64,000 bases of DNA. Origin: Torreya grandis (lineage: Eukaryota > Streptophyta > Pinopsida > Cupressales > Taxaceae). The notes beneath the pieces were generated by a model. The model did no database searches, was not told the origin of the DNA, and saw nothing but the letters and a program-made list of their open reading frames with translations. Position 1 is the first letter of the stretch. Every line of letters begins with the position of its first letter. Location: positions 1 to 64,000 of the forward strand of contig JARHVA010007801.1 in NCBI GenBank assembly GCA_037957365.1, given 5' to 3'. Position numbers and translations under genes: made by a program. This document shows, piece after piece, positions 13,619-25,138 of the stretch.

Positions 13619-14826
13619 TGGATTAATAAAAATGATTAGTCAAGCATTAGTCTAATAAATCAAAGAGAAATGCATAAAGAGCTAAACAAATAAAGCCAAC
13701 CTATTCATGTGGGGTTTGATAATAATAACAAGATACAAATAAAAGAAAGAAGTAACCAATTACCTTAAAAAATGAATCCATTACTCAAAAGTGGATCAAA
13801 ATAATGTTCTCCCCTTGATCAAGCATTTTTTTCTTCACCAGCAATGGTGGCATAACTCCTGCAATGTTTCAAGAACACTTTGTAAAACCTAGGATTGTGA
13901 TAGAAACTATCTAACTTGCCTATCAATGAGGATAATCTAAATGTAACTAAAAAAATTAAAACACAAAATACTTGTGGAGGGATTTTAGAATTATAAGTTT
14001 ACATAATTTAAGCTTAAAAATGGTGGTGTGAGGCCTTCTATTTATAGATTTATGAGATTGGTAAGGATCAACCATTACTGTCTATCTCAAGATTGAGATG
14101 TGTGGCCATGAATTAATATAATATTTATAATTAAATACATAAATATTATCATCATGATTTGGAGGGAAGGGGAAAAAATGAGGCATGAGAGACATTAATG
14201 AAGTATGGGAGGTCATAATTCAGATATTTTATGCATTTATGGCCTAGGGATGCCTTCCCAAAAAAATAATATCATTAGGTGATGCAATTAATAATAATCA
14301 ATTTATAAAAATAAATATTCAATAAACTCATTGGAAAATCCACTTCAGATCTTGATTTGAATTAATTAACCTTAAATAATGTTAATCAACATTTGTGCAA
14401 TTCTTTGGAAATTGAGCCTCAATTAATCAAAAAGATTAGAAAGTCATATTATTGGGTTGTAATTTGACTCAAGAATTATTGGAAGGTGATGTTTGATGTG
14501 TTAGAAATATATTCTCATTTAGGATGTTTCTAACACAAAATAACAAAGGTGTGTGATGTGTACTAATGAATTAAAATAAAAGAGTGATTTAGAGCACAAA
14601 AAGGTGAAATCATCATTTTGACTCAAAATGAATTGATCAAAGTTAAGAATCACATAAAATGTATTGCTCCATTTATGGAAACTTTGGTCTTAATTGACAC
14701 TTGTAAATTACAATTTCAAACCATTTAAGGCATTTTAGCGATTTTGACCTAAAATATGCATTTGATTACAATTTGAGTAAGATTGATAATTTCAAAATAA
14801 ATTGTGTTAGGAATTAGATGTCTAAA
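13619..14826 (-). repeat. 3' LTR of the 13.6-23.2 kb element
   Basis: It aligns with 22102-23177 in long blocks, for example 'gagaaatgcataaagag', 'ccaacctattcatg' and 'gcatttatggcctaggga'. On the minus strand it starts TTTAGACATC, a decayed form of the TGTAGACACC start seen at 59816, and ends TTAATCCA at 13619. The right boundary was set by the adjacent purine tract. Length about 1208 bp, close to the ~1194 bp LTR of the related element. Confidence 0.8.
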
Positions 14827-14842
14827 GTTTACCCTTTTATTT
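14827..14842 (-). other. polypurine tract relic
   Basis: On the minus strand it reads AAATAAAAGGGTAAAC directly before the LTR start TTTAGACATC. The equivalent junction of the related element is AAAAAGGGGCAAA then TGTAGACACC at 59829-59807, so this is the plus-strand DNA primer site, weakened by mutation. Confidence 0.65.
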
Positions 14843-15299
14843 AAGAAGTCATAGCGAGACATTTATATGAAGCAACAAATTTTCAAAGAAAAGATTTGTT
14901 AAGAAGAAATTGTAAATGACCCATGATGCCCCCTTGAGAGGACATAGAGGATGAAAGAGAAGGATGGATTCTTAAAAAGAGAGAAAGTGAAACTAAACCA
15001 TGGAATAGATCATATCTATATGAGTGAATGCTTGCACACATGGTTACCATCAATGATAAACATATAATTAGAGGTATAATGGGCCCCAAAGATGGGGGGA
15101 ATGGGAAGGATTTAATCTAAACATGTAAGGGACACACTTTAAATGCATCCTATTTGAGAGTGCACCCTGTGGGCTTATGACATTGATCAACTCTAAGATA
15201 AGTTACAAACTAAAATAATGCCATCATGGGAAAAAATTTGGAGAGATTATAATTATAGGAAAAGGAGAATGTAGTCCCCAAAATATGATAATAAGAAGT

Positions 15300-15418
15300 G
15301 CCCCAGTAGAGCAAATTTGATCATGATAAGATAATTATGCCCTAATAGGGATAATTTTGATCATTGATAAAGAATAAAGAATGGTTTACCCCTATAGGGC
15401 TGATTTGATTCTTATGGT
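15300..15418 (-). repeat. three hairpin-like units in the 3' internal region
   Basis: Three units about 45-55 bp apart each centre on a short dyad: tgccccagtagagca, tgccctaatagggata and acccctatagggct. Each is followed by a 'gatttgatcat'-like tail. They correspond in position and partly in sequence ('tgcccc...agggataa..ttgat') to the two units at 59830-59975 of the related element. No coding function; possibly structured RNA of the 3' untranslated part. Confidence 0.5.
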
Positions 15419-15639
15419 AGCCTTAGATGTGTTGTCCTAGCATGGGTAAATTATAAGGTAATTATCTCAAGAATATAACCCAAAATATAAGTTAAAGGAA
15501 GCGGCTACAAACATAGATGTGATGGTGTAATGGCTTAGAGAAAGCCACAAAAAACTAGGCATATGAGAATGCACAAAGTGATGAGAGAGATGAGAATAAG
15601 AATGAATATGGCTAGGATGGCCTCAATAGAAATTGACCT

Positions 15640-15682
15640 CTACCTACATAGTCCAAATGGACCTCAAGCCAATGTAGTTCAC
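15640..15682 (-). ncRNA. two-stem RNA-like element, copy A
   Basis: Outer arms CTACAT (15644-15649) and ATGTAG (15672-15677) are complementary. The inner arms GTCC (15651-15654) and GGAC (15659-15662) close an AAAT loop. The same architecture occurs at 17.1, 60.5 and 60.7 kb. Compared with the 60 kb copies, one inner pair is T-A instead of C-G. That it folds as RNA is an inference from the dyads. Confidence 0.45.
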
Positions 15683-17100
15683 CCAAAAATGGGAGAAGAA
15701 TGGAATGAGGGATGAAGAAAACTTATCAAAGTTTGATTAGATTCATGATGTATGTGAAGAGATGCACCTTTAAGCATTGAATCAGTTGTTACTCCTATTG
15801 AGCCTAGTTCATGCATATTGTTTTTGAGAACTATTCTTCAGAGCTATGTTGACGTTAAGACTTGAATCTAGAGCACAAAGTGCTTGCTATTGTAAAAGAA
15901 ATCAGGCATCATAAGTATGAAGGACTCATAATGACATGACATTTATAGTGAATGTATCCGGCTCAAATGTGAATACCTATAGCTAATGATAATGGTAAAA
16001 TAATAACTAAACTAGAGTTACAACTATTTACATTTAAACAAAAATGCAAAGACAAAGAAAAAGATAAACATAAATGATCCCAACTTAAAATCAAGATATG
16101 AACAATAAGGATTCAAGTAGAAACAAAAAATATTTAAAAATAAAAACCAAGAAAATAAATAAACAAGACCAAATAGGAAAATAAAAGACCAAACATCACC
16201 AACAACAATTAAATAAACACAAATGTTTTTAGATTTTAAAATTTTATGATTTTTTTTAGAATTTTTGAGGTATCTCAACTCGATTGAAAATTAATAGATA
16301 TAGAATGGTCCAACTCATGAAACAATGAGAGCACACCAACCTAAAATGCTCATAATAATGTGAGAATGTTTATTAATAGGGACTAAGTTGACATCAACAT
16401 GAATTGAGAATGACCTACATAATCCCATAATAAATCTCAAGTCATAATAATTATGTCAACACAAAGGTGGTGAAAAACTAACTAGGTCACAACAAGTTTG
16501 CAAATAAAGGAAAATGATAATAGTAATGACCAAGTGATGTGGCAATGCATGATGAAAAGGTTTTATACCTAATTTTCCCATAGGCAATTATAATTAGGAA
16601 ATAATGTCATAATATTTATTTTTTCAAAGGTGGTTATAATCAAGGATACTACTGATTTGCCAATAAGGTAGTTATAATCAGTGATACCAAATAAGATCTT
16701 AGATGAAAGATAAATTTCTAGATCAAATGTCACACTGCTGTTATAGACTGTCATTCAACATGGAATTCTAAAATTCTTAAAACCAGATCAGAATCCCCTC
16801 ACATAAAGTGTAGGATGAACCAAAGGAACCAAGATCAAAATGGGATAAGTAGGACAACTAAAAATAAGCCTTTGTTAATAGTAATGAAATGGTATAAGAA
16901 AAATGATTAGAAGATAATTGGATATAGAGGCAACAAAGTTACCCCCAAATGATGATTGGGTTAGTTATGCTCACAAAATAGTAAGAGCATGGCTTAGGTT
17001 ACTTATAAAATGGTAGAAGCATTTAATCTTATGATCAATTGTTCATAAAATGATGAGAGGATGATAAATGTGATTGAGCTAACCTCAATAAAATTAAGCA

Positions 17101-17142
17101 CTGCCTACATAGTCCTAAAGGACCTCAAGTCAATATAGTTCA
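17101..17142 (-). ncRNA. two-stem RNA-like element, copy B
   Basis: Outer arms CTACAT (17105-17110) and ATATAG (17133-17138); inner arms GTCC(T) and (A)GGAC at 17112-17123. The single mismatch in the outer stem becomes a G-U wobble in minus-strand RNA, the sense strand of this element. It lies ~1.46 kb from copy A. Confidence 0.45.
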
Positions 17143-18952
17143 GACAACATGGTAAACAAAACATAATGGTATAATAATGCCTATAATGAAAAGGTCTATA
17201 GGGTTTCTCCCAAGAGACAAGTCATGATAATGGTCCATAGGCTAAATGGAAAATGAAAAATGGTTTTGTTTCTATTGCTTATGTGGAGATGCATGTCCTA
17301 GTCAACATGTGAGGCAATAAAAATGATCAGTTATAAAGTTGCTATCCAATACCCTTTCAAAAAAGTTACTCTATCAAGAACTTGTTATCGATCTAGATCT
17401 CAATAATGTGTTTGTGATATTTTTTGGTCATTAATTCTATTTCCTTTAAATGTTGAGACAAGATATCTTTGTAGCCTCTACAAGGAAAGTGCTGCTAGTG
17501 ATGGTAAATAATGTTAGGATAAATGATATAAGCAGGTAATGACTAGGTGGATGATAATGAAATGTATAATGAATTGGAAACAAATGAAGATCAAGATTTT
17601 TTAGTCACATGTAATGTTTTTGATGTCAAATTTGACATAATTTTGGTTGTGGTAAGGCCAAAGACCTTTGTAGATGCAATCTATAGGAACACCAATTTTT
17701 TTTGTTGTTTGACCTTGAGAGTAGCTACCATCTAATTATGCTATAGATTGGAAACTATTTTGATTTGTTCTTTGATAATGTCTTCATCAAGTAGTGAATA
17801 AATTTTGTGCTTAGTTGTTGGTTCCTTGATGAATTTTTCACCAATGAATTTGTCTTGATTATCCCATAATTCCTTTGAGAAGGTTTCATGAAGAGATAAT
17901 AACATTTGACTCTGATTATGTTTTGGTACCTTCAAAAAGGTTTCATAAAAGATATTGAGTTTGAATTTTGATCATCCCCTAACACCTCTAAAAGGTTTTC
18001 ACTAAGAGATTAGTATTTTTTTAAATGAATATAATCTTGTCCCAATGGATATTCTATAATTGATAAGTCATCATGGATGCAGTTTAACAAAGTGTGATTC
18101 TGTCAGTCCCAATCAACATTTGTGAGAGGTGGAATGTCAATATAATGACTATGTTGGGTGCTAATAATGGTGGGATGATGAAAGGTATCACAATCCTCAT
18201 AGAATATAATAGGAGAACTTATGTTAATGCTAAAGTAATCATCCTTATAAAACATAGAAGGATCATAAATATATTCAAATTAATCTGCAAGGCAATTGTA
18301 ACCAATGTTGTAAAAACCCTGACTATAATCTATCTCTGAATCTAATATCACAACTGATGTTGATTCTATTTCTAATGCTAAATTTGATGTTATTTCAAAA
18401 ATATAACCTAACTCTAATGTTGATTCTTCATCTGATATGGTTGTTTCTATGATTTTCTATTGAATGATAAATGTTTGACAAGTAATGGCCTATGATGGCA
18501 TAATGGGCTTAATAAAAATTGATTCATCTAATAAGGGTTCAACATAGACTAGGTGAATACCCTCAAAGAGAGGGAACTTCTCAAGGGAAGACTTGATAAA
18601 ATCATGTCTAATAAAATAAGACTCCTCAACGAGTGGGAGAAGATCAAGAGACAACTTTGTAGAGACTGGCTTGTCAAAGGGGCGAGGCTTATAAGAGTAG
18701 GACAATGATCATGGTAATGATTTTACCAAAGGTGGTGATAATCATTAATAAGTGACTCCTTGACAATAGGTAAAATATCATTGGTTGATTCATCATATGT
18801 TGACTCATCATCAATAGGTGTTTCAACAATAACATCATGGATTTGGTTCATAATTGGTTGTAAAATATCAAATTGAAACACATTATGATCCTCATAAGAT
18901 GGCTATTGAATAGGAAATGGTTCTTATTAAGGCTCATAGATTGGCATGAAAT

Positions 18953-19375
18953 TTATAAAGTGGGGAACAATTGGTTCAGGTTGAACATTAGTTTGCGGTT
19001 CAATAATGGACTCTCTAAAAAATAGACTATTAAAGAAGGGATAAAAATAAGTGGTTCATCAAATGGATTTTCTTCAACAATACATTCATTAAAAATTGGC
19101 GATGGTCCAAAAATGGTAATAACTAGATGCTTCTTAGTTTGGTTTCTTGTGCAAACCAAAGGAGGAGGTCTTAAAATGGTAACCTTCACACATTGTGGAG
19201 CTTGATCTCTCACACAAGCTAAAATAGAATAGCCTAAAAGGTAACCTTCACACATTGTAGAGATGTGTTGCTCACACAAGCTGAAGGAGAATAGCATAAA
19301 ATGGTAACCTTCACACATGGTATGTAAATTGATGGAGGATATCCCAAAATAGTAACCTTCAAGTGGAACGTGCAA
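18953..19375 (-). pseudogene. 140-codon internal frame of the decayed element, unknown function
   Basis: The longest open frame of the internal region, 140 codons on the sense strand of the element. Its first two thirds are made of degenerate repeats of a Cys-containing unit around CVKVTIL / MCEGY, reflecting a 50-65 bp DNA repeat. Its last third is acidic then hydrophobic, with EENPFDEPLIF. I recognise no domain. By position it could be a relic of the Gag or post-Gag spacer region. The related element has a Pro/Ser-rich frame with tandem CHHC knuckles in the comparable part, but no complete CHHC pattern survives here. Not expected to be functional. Confidence 0.3.
19107..19362. repeat. degenerate ~60 bp tandem repeat, 4-5 units
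   Basis: The core 'aaaatggtaaccttcacaca' and decayed forms recur at about 19107, 19173, 19239, 19297 and 19348, with 'gcttgtgtgag'-like or related blocks between. Spacing varies from about 50 to 66 bp. It lies inside the internal region of the decayed LTR element. Confidence 0.65.
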
Positions 19376-21819
19376 ATCGAAGGGTAAGGATGGGGATTAT
19401 GCACAATAATGAGCATGGATTGGAATGGTTTTCATCAAATAGGCTCAAAGAGGGTGACATCCTAAAATAAGACAAAATGTTCATGTCCATTCTAATAATT
19501 CTCTACCTTGAAACTAGGGCCACAGGAGATATTTCTATAAGTGTACCTTAGTGTCATCTTTAGAAAAGTTGTTCTACATGTTTGACAAGATTTGGACAAT
19601 GTTTTGCAAATGTTTAAATAAGGTATGTGTTTTAATCTTTCTTCCAAACAAATGACTAAGGCACCAAAGAGACTATAAAAGGAGGGTGGCATGGAACCAC
19701 ACATAATTAGAAGAATGTGTTCATGAAATTACTCAACCTTAGGTAGGGTTGAAATCATATGAATTAGAATAAGGTATGATAACTTGAAAAACCTAGAGTG
19801 TCACTAATACACTAAAACATAGAATTTTGAGATACATCGATATTGTAATAGCTAGTTCAACTTTGATGAGTTGATACTAGAAAACTAGAAGAAATCCCTT
19901 TGGAGTAGGAAGGAGATAACGTAAACCAAGAAAATCATGATGTGGAAACATGAAATAATTCCTAAGTATAAAGCTAAAACCAAATGGGTAGCACAACACT
20001 ACCACATGGTAACAAGAATGATAGTATAAAATGTTAATAAAGACTCAAAGTTGAGCGATATGTAAGATGACTTGAATCCACCAAAGATGATAATGATATA
20101 ATGAGTCTATTTTTTGGCCCTCAATTTAAATAGGAAATTGAACCCAAGTTAAAAGAAGTCAACAAGTACAAATGGCAAACCAAATTTAACACATCAACCT
20201 TCAAAACTTAGAAAAGTCCAATTCCAATTAAAATATCAATGAAGGACTTAATAAAAATTGGCAAATGGTCTAGACTCAAATGGGTAGTATAACTATGCCG
20301 GTTAGAAGATATGACACAGTGTTTAAGATGACAATTTTCAATAAGGAAATTACTAATTTTTGCTTAGACAATGTAACACCTCCTTGTTCAAGAAATTTGT
20401 GGACAATGTGTTTGGTTATGTAACATTTTGTTAACAAATAATTTTTGATCCAAAACAAGACAAAATAATCTAAGACAAAGAAAAATCAACTAATTAATTA
20501 TCTTAAGCCTTAAACTGACAAGGTGTGGTAAAGTGGGGTTAACTAAACTAGAAAGTTTTTGAATGTTTTTATATGGATTAGATGCACAATAATTTCAAAT
20601 AAAAATGTAAGAGAAGAATAGATCAATTGGGTCCATGTCATATGGCTTGTTGTAAAAAGGTCTTGCCTTTTTAATAATCTCTACATCCATCACTTGCTTA
20701 GTGTAGTGTGATGTCCAACATGCTCAAACATCCTAGACTTAGCCCTAACAATAGGAAATGGTTTAACCAATCAAACTACCATCCTAGTGGGGTGATCCCA
20801 ATTTATATACCCCCCATGGAGAGGAGTTGAAGATTATATTGGGAGATGAAACCCTAGGTCAAATATTCCCTAAATAACTTATGGGAGGTGATGAAATCCC
20901 CTTCACAAGATAAGATACAATGAAAATAAAAACAAAGTAAAAGAGTTTTAAATTTGTTTCTAGATCACCCAAGCCATGAAGGTCTTGGTGAGAGCCTTCA
21001 TAACATATATTTTATGCCTTTGGTCTAAGGTAATTTGTAAAAATGAATGCACTTTTGATCCCACAAGTTACTTATAGGGGATGGGGGAATAGCATACACA
21101 CACACCTTCTCTTTTGCACAAACAAGTCTAACTAAACAAACATGAAATGACTTGCATAAAGCAAAAAAATTGCAGTGTGTTCAATTTTATAGCACTAAAA
21201 TGAAATATTTGGTGGTGTTCTTTGGCCCCTTGGCCTTAAGTTTGCAAACTTTGAAATACCAATAATAAAAACATTCAAGTAAGCATCTAATTTTTTCTTT
21301 AAGTACCAACTAAAAATTATTAATTCATTTTAATCACTCAAAAAAGGTTTAAAAATATCCAATTAAGCATGATTGGCACTTTTTCAAGTAGACACTACAA
21401 GGAAATTGTAAGAATTTTGTTTAGCTTTGAAGCTCTTTTTACAAATGAAACAAGTAACCTTGGAAAGTTTGATCTTGGGTTTGGATAACCTGTTGAACAA
21501 AAGGAAAAAACTAAAGAAATTAAATTCATTAGATTAGGTTTGCTTAGAAAAAATCTCAATAAAACTTACAAAGCAAGGATTAGACAAAGAAAACATAATT
21601 TATCAAAACCAAGAAACAACAATTAGAAAATTTTAAAAAGATTCAAACTCATATTACAAAATTTTATTAAAACATATCCAAATTTAATTTAAAATGATAT
21701 AATATTCTAAAAATTTAGGAGAAAGCACGTGGTTTTTAAAAAAATAATAAAAAATAGAGTTTGAATGACCCTAAACCAAGCTCTGAAAGATGGCTTATTA
21801 ACTTTCTGCCCTACACAGT

Positions 21820-21950
21820 GACTATCGACAGTTTTGGGATGCACATAGTGATCGTTGATAGTTATATATGACCACTTATGGTTGTATATGACCACTTAAG
21901 GTTAGTTCACGACTGTTGATAGTTATATAAGACCGTTGATGGTCTCTGTG
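21820..21950 (-). repeat. short dyad array near the 5' end of the internal region
   Basis: About six units of roughly 20 bp, including gactatcgacagtt, gatcgttgatagtt, gaccacttatggtt (twice), gactgttgatagtt and gaccgttgatggtc. Most have GACC/GGTC-like ends around a 6 bp core, resembling a decayed AT-shifted version of the GACCGACGTCGGTC arrays at 8.7, 52.1, 54.7, 55.9 and 59 kb. It lies 150-280 bp inside the 5' LTR edge of this element. The link to the other arrays is tentative. Confidence 0.5.
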
Positions 21951-22073
21951 TAACTCAAGTGAACATAAAAATGGTTAAAACAAAACTAAAACTCAAATCT
22001 AAAGAGTTTTTAGCATTTATTCAAAGATTTTAGAGTTGCATATGGAACTCCTTGGTAAATGGGAAGCATTTGG

Positions 22074-22101
22074 TCCCACCGAGCATGCCAAATTATAGAT
22101 T
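22074..22101 (-). other. leader and primer-site region just inside the 5' LTR
   Basis: On the minus strand, directly after the LTR terminus TAATCCA, come about ten bases and then TTTGGCATGCTCGGTGGGAC. The form TTTGGCACGCCCGGTGGGAC is familiar from leaders of plant Tat-type gypsy elements. It fixes the orientation of the element. The exact tRNA is not assigned. Confidence 0.6.
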
Positions 22102-23177
22102 TGGATTATGAAAAATGAGTAGTCGAGCATTAGCCTAAGAAATCAAAGAGAAATGCATAAAGAGATAAATAAACTAAGCCAACCTATTCATGCAAAGTTT
22201 ACTAATAATAATGAGATACAAATGAAATAAAATAATAACTGATTACCTTCTCAAATGACTCCATTACTCAAAATCAGCTCAAAATCATGTTCTTCCCTTG
22301 ATCAAACATTCTTATATTCATTAACAATGGTGGCATAGCTCCTTCAATGTCTCAAGAACACTTTGTAAAATTGAGGATTGTGAAAGAAACTATCTAACTC
22401 ACCTATCAATTAAGCTAATCAAAATGCAAATATCACAAAAATCAAAACATAAATGACTTGTAGAGGGATTTTGGCATTATAAGTTTACACAATTTAAGCT
22501 TAAAAATGGTAGTATAAGGCCTTTTATTTATAGATTTTTGAGATTGGTCAGGATCAACCATGACTATCCATCTCAAGATTAAGATGTGTGGAAATGAATT
22601 AGTCTAATATTTGTAATTAAATCCATAAATATACTCAATATGATTTATGGGGAAGGGGAATTAATGAGGCATGGGAGGCCATAATTCAGATATTTTATGC
22701 ATTTATGGCCTAGGGATGCCTTCCCCAAAAATTGATGTCATTAGGTGATACAGTTAACATGAACCAATGTAAAATCCACTTAAGCTCTTTATTTCAATTA
22801 ATTAGCCTTGAACAATATTAATCAATTCTTTAGAAATTGGTCCTCAATTAATCAAAATGATTAGAAAGTCATATTACTGAGTCATAATTTGACTTGGGAA
22901 GAATTGAAAGGTGATGCTACATGTGTTGGAACTATATTCCCATTTAGGATGTTTCCAATACAAAATTAAAAAAAAAAATTTACATGACGTGTATTAATGA
23001 ATTAGAAAAAAAAAGTGATCTAGAGCAAAAAAAAGGCAAAATCATCATTTTGACTCGAAATGAATTGATCTAAGTTAGGAATAACATAAAATGCATTACA
23101 CCATTTAGGGATACTTTCATCTTAATTTACACTTGTAAACGACAAGTTCAAACTATTTAGAGTGTTTTAGTGATTGG
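22102..23177 (-). repeat. 5' LTR of the 13.6-23.2 kb element, truncated
   Basis: Direct repeat of 13619-14745, with the same block order. Homology stops at about 23177, so the first ~80 bp of the LTR (sense direction) are missing. The (GT)n tract starts about 25 bp beyond and the Helitron relic follows. The two LTRs differ at many positions, which indicates an old insertion. Confidence 0.75.
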
Positions 23178-23193
23178 TGAATGATTTTATTTA

Positions 23194-23200
<7 letters not shown>

Positions 23201-23267
<67 letters not shown>
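23201..23267. repeat. (TG)n microsatellite
   Basis: About 67 bp of uninterrupted TG dinucleotides, next to the broken end of the 5' LTR. Confidence 0.95.
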
Positions 23268-23269
<2 letters not shown>

Positions 23270-24138
23270 ACACATAAGATAATATGATTTAGTATAATAT
23301 CATTATAGTTATATGACTAATAGAAAAATATTTAATAAATATGTAGGGAATATGGATTGATGAAAAATGTAGTTTGAAAATGAACGGTCAAAAAACAATA
23401 TGAAGAATACAAGCAAAAATGTCGAAGAGAATACCCTTAAGAATACTGAAGACAAAAATGACAATTATCAATGATAGATGAGAATAGAATAAATAAAAAT
23501 GAAAATGAAAGATAATGATGCCCAAAATGTAGAGCTAAATTACCAATCAAAGGGATAGAAGGACAAATGAGAGAATATGTAGAATATATGATAACATATC
23601 ATGCACAAACTTCTCAACATGACCAAGCTGTATTATGAAGAAGATTACAAAGATCAATGCGTATAGATAAAATGACTGATGTAGAAAGATAACTACTACA
23701 AAAACAAAATTGAGACAGAGTACAAAGACATTATCTTGTAAATAATAATGTTGATGTGGATGGTAATGATGAAATTTCAATGGAGAGAGAAGTAGAACAT
23801 ATGATGTCATTTTCTTAAAGCTCTATTCATAAAAGTGAAATTAGAACAAAGTGTGTATGAAAAATCCCACAAAAATATTGATAGAGCTGTCAAAATAAGA
23901 AAAATAATTTTAAAATTAGTGAATAGACACAGCCAAGTGAAATGCAAGGATCCTACAGAAATCAAGAATAAACAAATATTAATATAAATGAAATTATTGG
24001 TATAGATTTCAATACTATACAGTTGTTGTTTCGACATGAGTTAGATAAACATTCTTTGCCACATATGTGTTATATTTTTCAATAGTGTTACCTTGGTATG
24101 ATTATTCATCGAGCTCTTGAAGGGCCTATTTTTAGTAG
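23268..24138. other. AT-rich DNA upstream of the Helitron relic
   Basis: Possibly the unrecognisable N-terminal part of the Helitron gene. Short minus-strand frames of 76-87 codons here (23547-24304) lack known motifs and partly lie antisense to the Helitron frame. Confidence 0.4.
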
Positions 24139-24960
24139 ATGTCATCAAGAGAAAGGTGTAGATATGAATGGAAACATAGCAGGTCTCCACATGTGCATGG
24201 TTTTTTATGGTTGGATGGATCACCAAATATAAACACCTTAGATTGGGAAAATAAATATCAAATTGACTTTGCCAAAACATATTTTGATGGAATCGTACAT
24301 GCATGGAATCCTCAAGGAGATGAAAATCAAAGAAACATATAAGTATGAATTTGTTAACAATTTACTTATCTTATATAAAAAAGTAACTCTCATAAAACTA
24401 CATATGAATATAATTTCATGTGTGATACAAGGACACAATTTGAGCTAGCATCCATGTTTGAGGAACATAGTAAACATTAATAGAATAGATCCTGAATAGG
24501 ACTATAAAGAATTGATTAATTTTGTGGAGCATCATACCATGTGTAAAGATGAAGCTTACCTAAGAAAAAAGGGGAAGAAAGGTTTGCACGTAAAAATCAT
24601 TATCTTAAAAATAATATCATTAGTGTAAAAATATGTATTAAGCATTTTTTATATGAATAATAAAATGAAATTTTATTTGATGTAGGTACACAACACCTTG
24701 GCCTTTACATCTTGATGGATCAAAAATATGTGTAGATCTAAAAAAAGAGATAAAATATATGAGCCAAAAAGAAATGATGATCATGTGAATACTCATAATC
24801 ATCATGTGTTGCAATCATGGCATGCAAATGTAGATTGGTAACTGATAATATCAAAACATACCATTGTGAAATACAATGTAAAGTATGCTCTAAAAAGTAG
24901 AGGAAATTTTAGAAACATGTCAACAAATGTTGATGCATCTTGTAAATGTTGAAAACCTAG
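24139..24960 (+). pseudogene. Helitron Rep (HUH endonuclease) domain relic
   Basis: A frame starting near 24139 reads EWKHSRSPHVHGFLWLDGSP, matching the Helitron Rep domain. PHVHG supplies the HxH (HUH) metal-binding motif of rolling-circle nucleases. After two frameshifts, the frame near 24690 gives YTTPWPLHLDGSKICVD, then EPKRNDDHVN and SWHANVDW. Across one stop comes ISKHTIVKYNVKYALKS, corresponding to the KYxxKYxxK segment that carries the catalytic tyrosines. Between them, LRKKGKKG near 24560 fits the same family. Fragments remain collinear over ~0.8 kb, but stops and frameshifts break the gene. The following helicase domain and the Helitron termini were not found. Family assignment is strong; the exact limits are approximate. 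Confidence 0.85.
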
Positions 24961-24999
24961 AAGATACTATTGCACAAGTGTATAGATGTTTGCTAATAT

Positions 25000-25138
25000 C
25001 ATACATATCTTAGATAAATCTATGTAAAATAAAGAAATAGATATCATTCTCAAGGTACTCATAATTTAATATGATATAGATGCCTGGAGAATGATATCTA
25101 TTAGTGTATTTTACATATATTTATCTAAGATATGTATG
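25000..25138. repeat. long inverted repeat, 55 bp arms
   Basis: Left arm 25000-25054 and right arm 25084-25138 are reverse complements at about 50 of 55 positions, with a 29 bp loop. Both arms contain 'catacatatcttagataaa' and 'aatagatatcattctc'. The transcript would form a long, nearly perfect hairpin. It could be a MITE-like foldback element, a local inverted duplication or a young small-RNA precursor. It starts ~40 bp after the last Helitron similarity. Confidence 0.9.

Larger units (their letters stand above)
13619..23177 (-). mobile_element. decayed non-autonomous gypsy-type LTR retrotransposon, minus strand
   Basis: Two direct copies of a ~1.1-1.2 kb sequence bracket ~7.3 kb of internal DNA. 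Read on the minus strand, the right copy is the 5' LTR, followed by TTTGGCATGCTCGGTGGGAC, a motif typical of the leader just downstream of the 5' LTR in plant Tat-type gypsy elements. The left copy is the 3' LTR and is preceded by a degraded polypurine tract. The internal region carries 3' hairpin blocks and two-stem elements also seen in the gypsy element at 58.6-64 kb, which places both in one lineage. No protease, reverse transcriptase, RNase H or integrase signature was found in any frame, and Gag is not recognisable. This is best called a large retrotransposon derivative, heavily mutated. The 5' LTR lacks its first ~80 bp, so no target-site duplication can be tested. Confidence 0.8.

Noticed and set aside
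16024..16278. 84-codon Phe/Leu-rich minus-strand frame suggestive of a membrane protein
   Set aside because: Hydrophobicity follows from A-rich DNA read in antisense; it lies in the noncoding interior of the decayed LTR element and has no motif.
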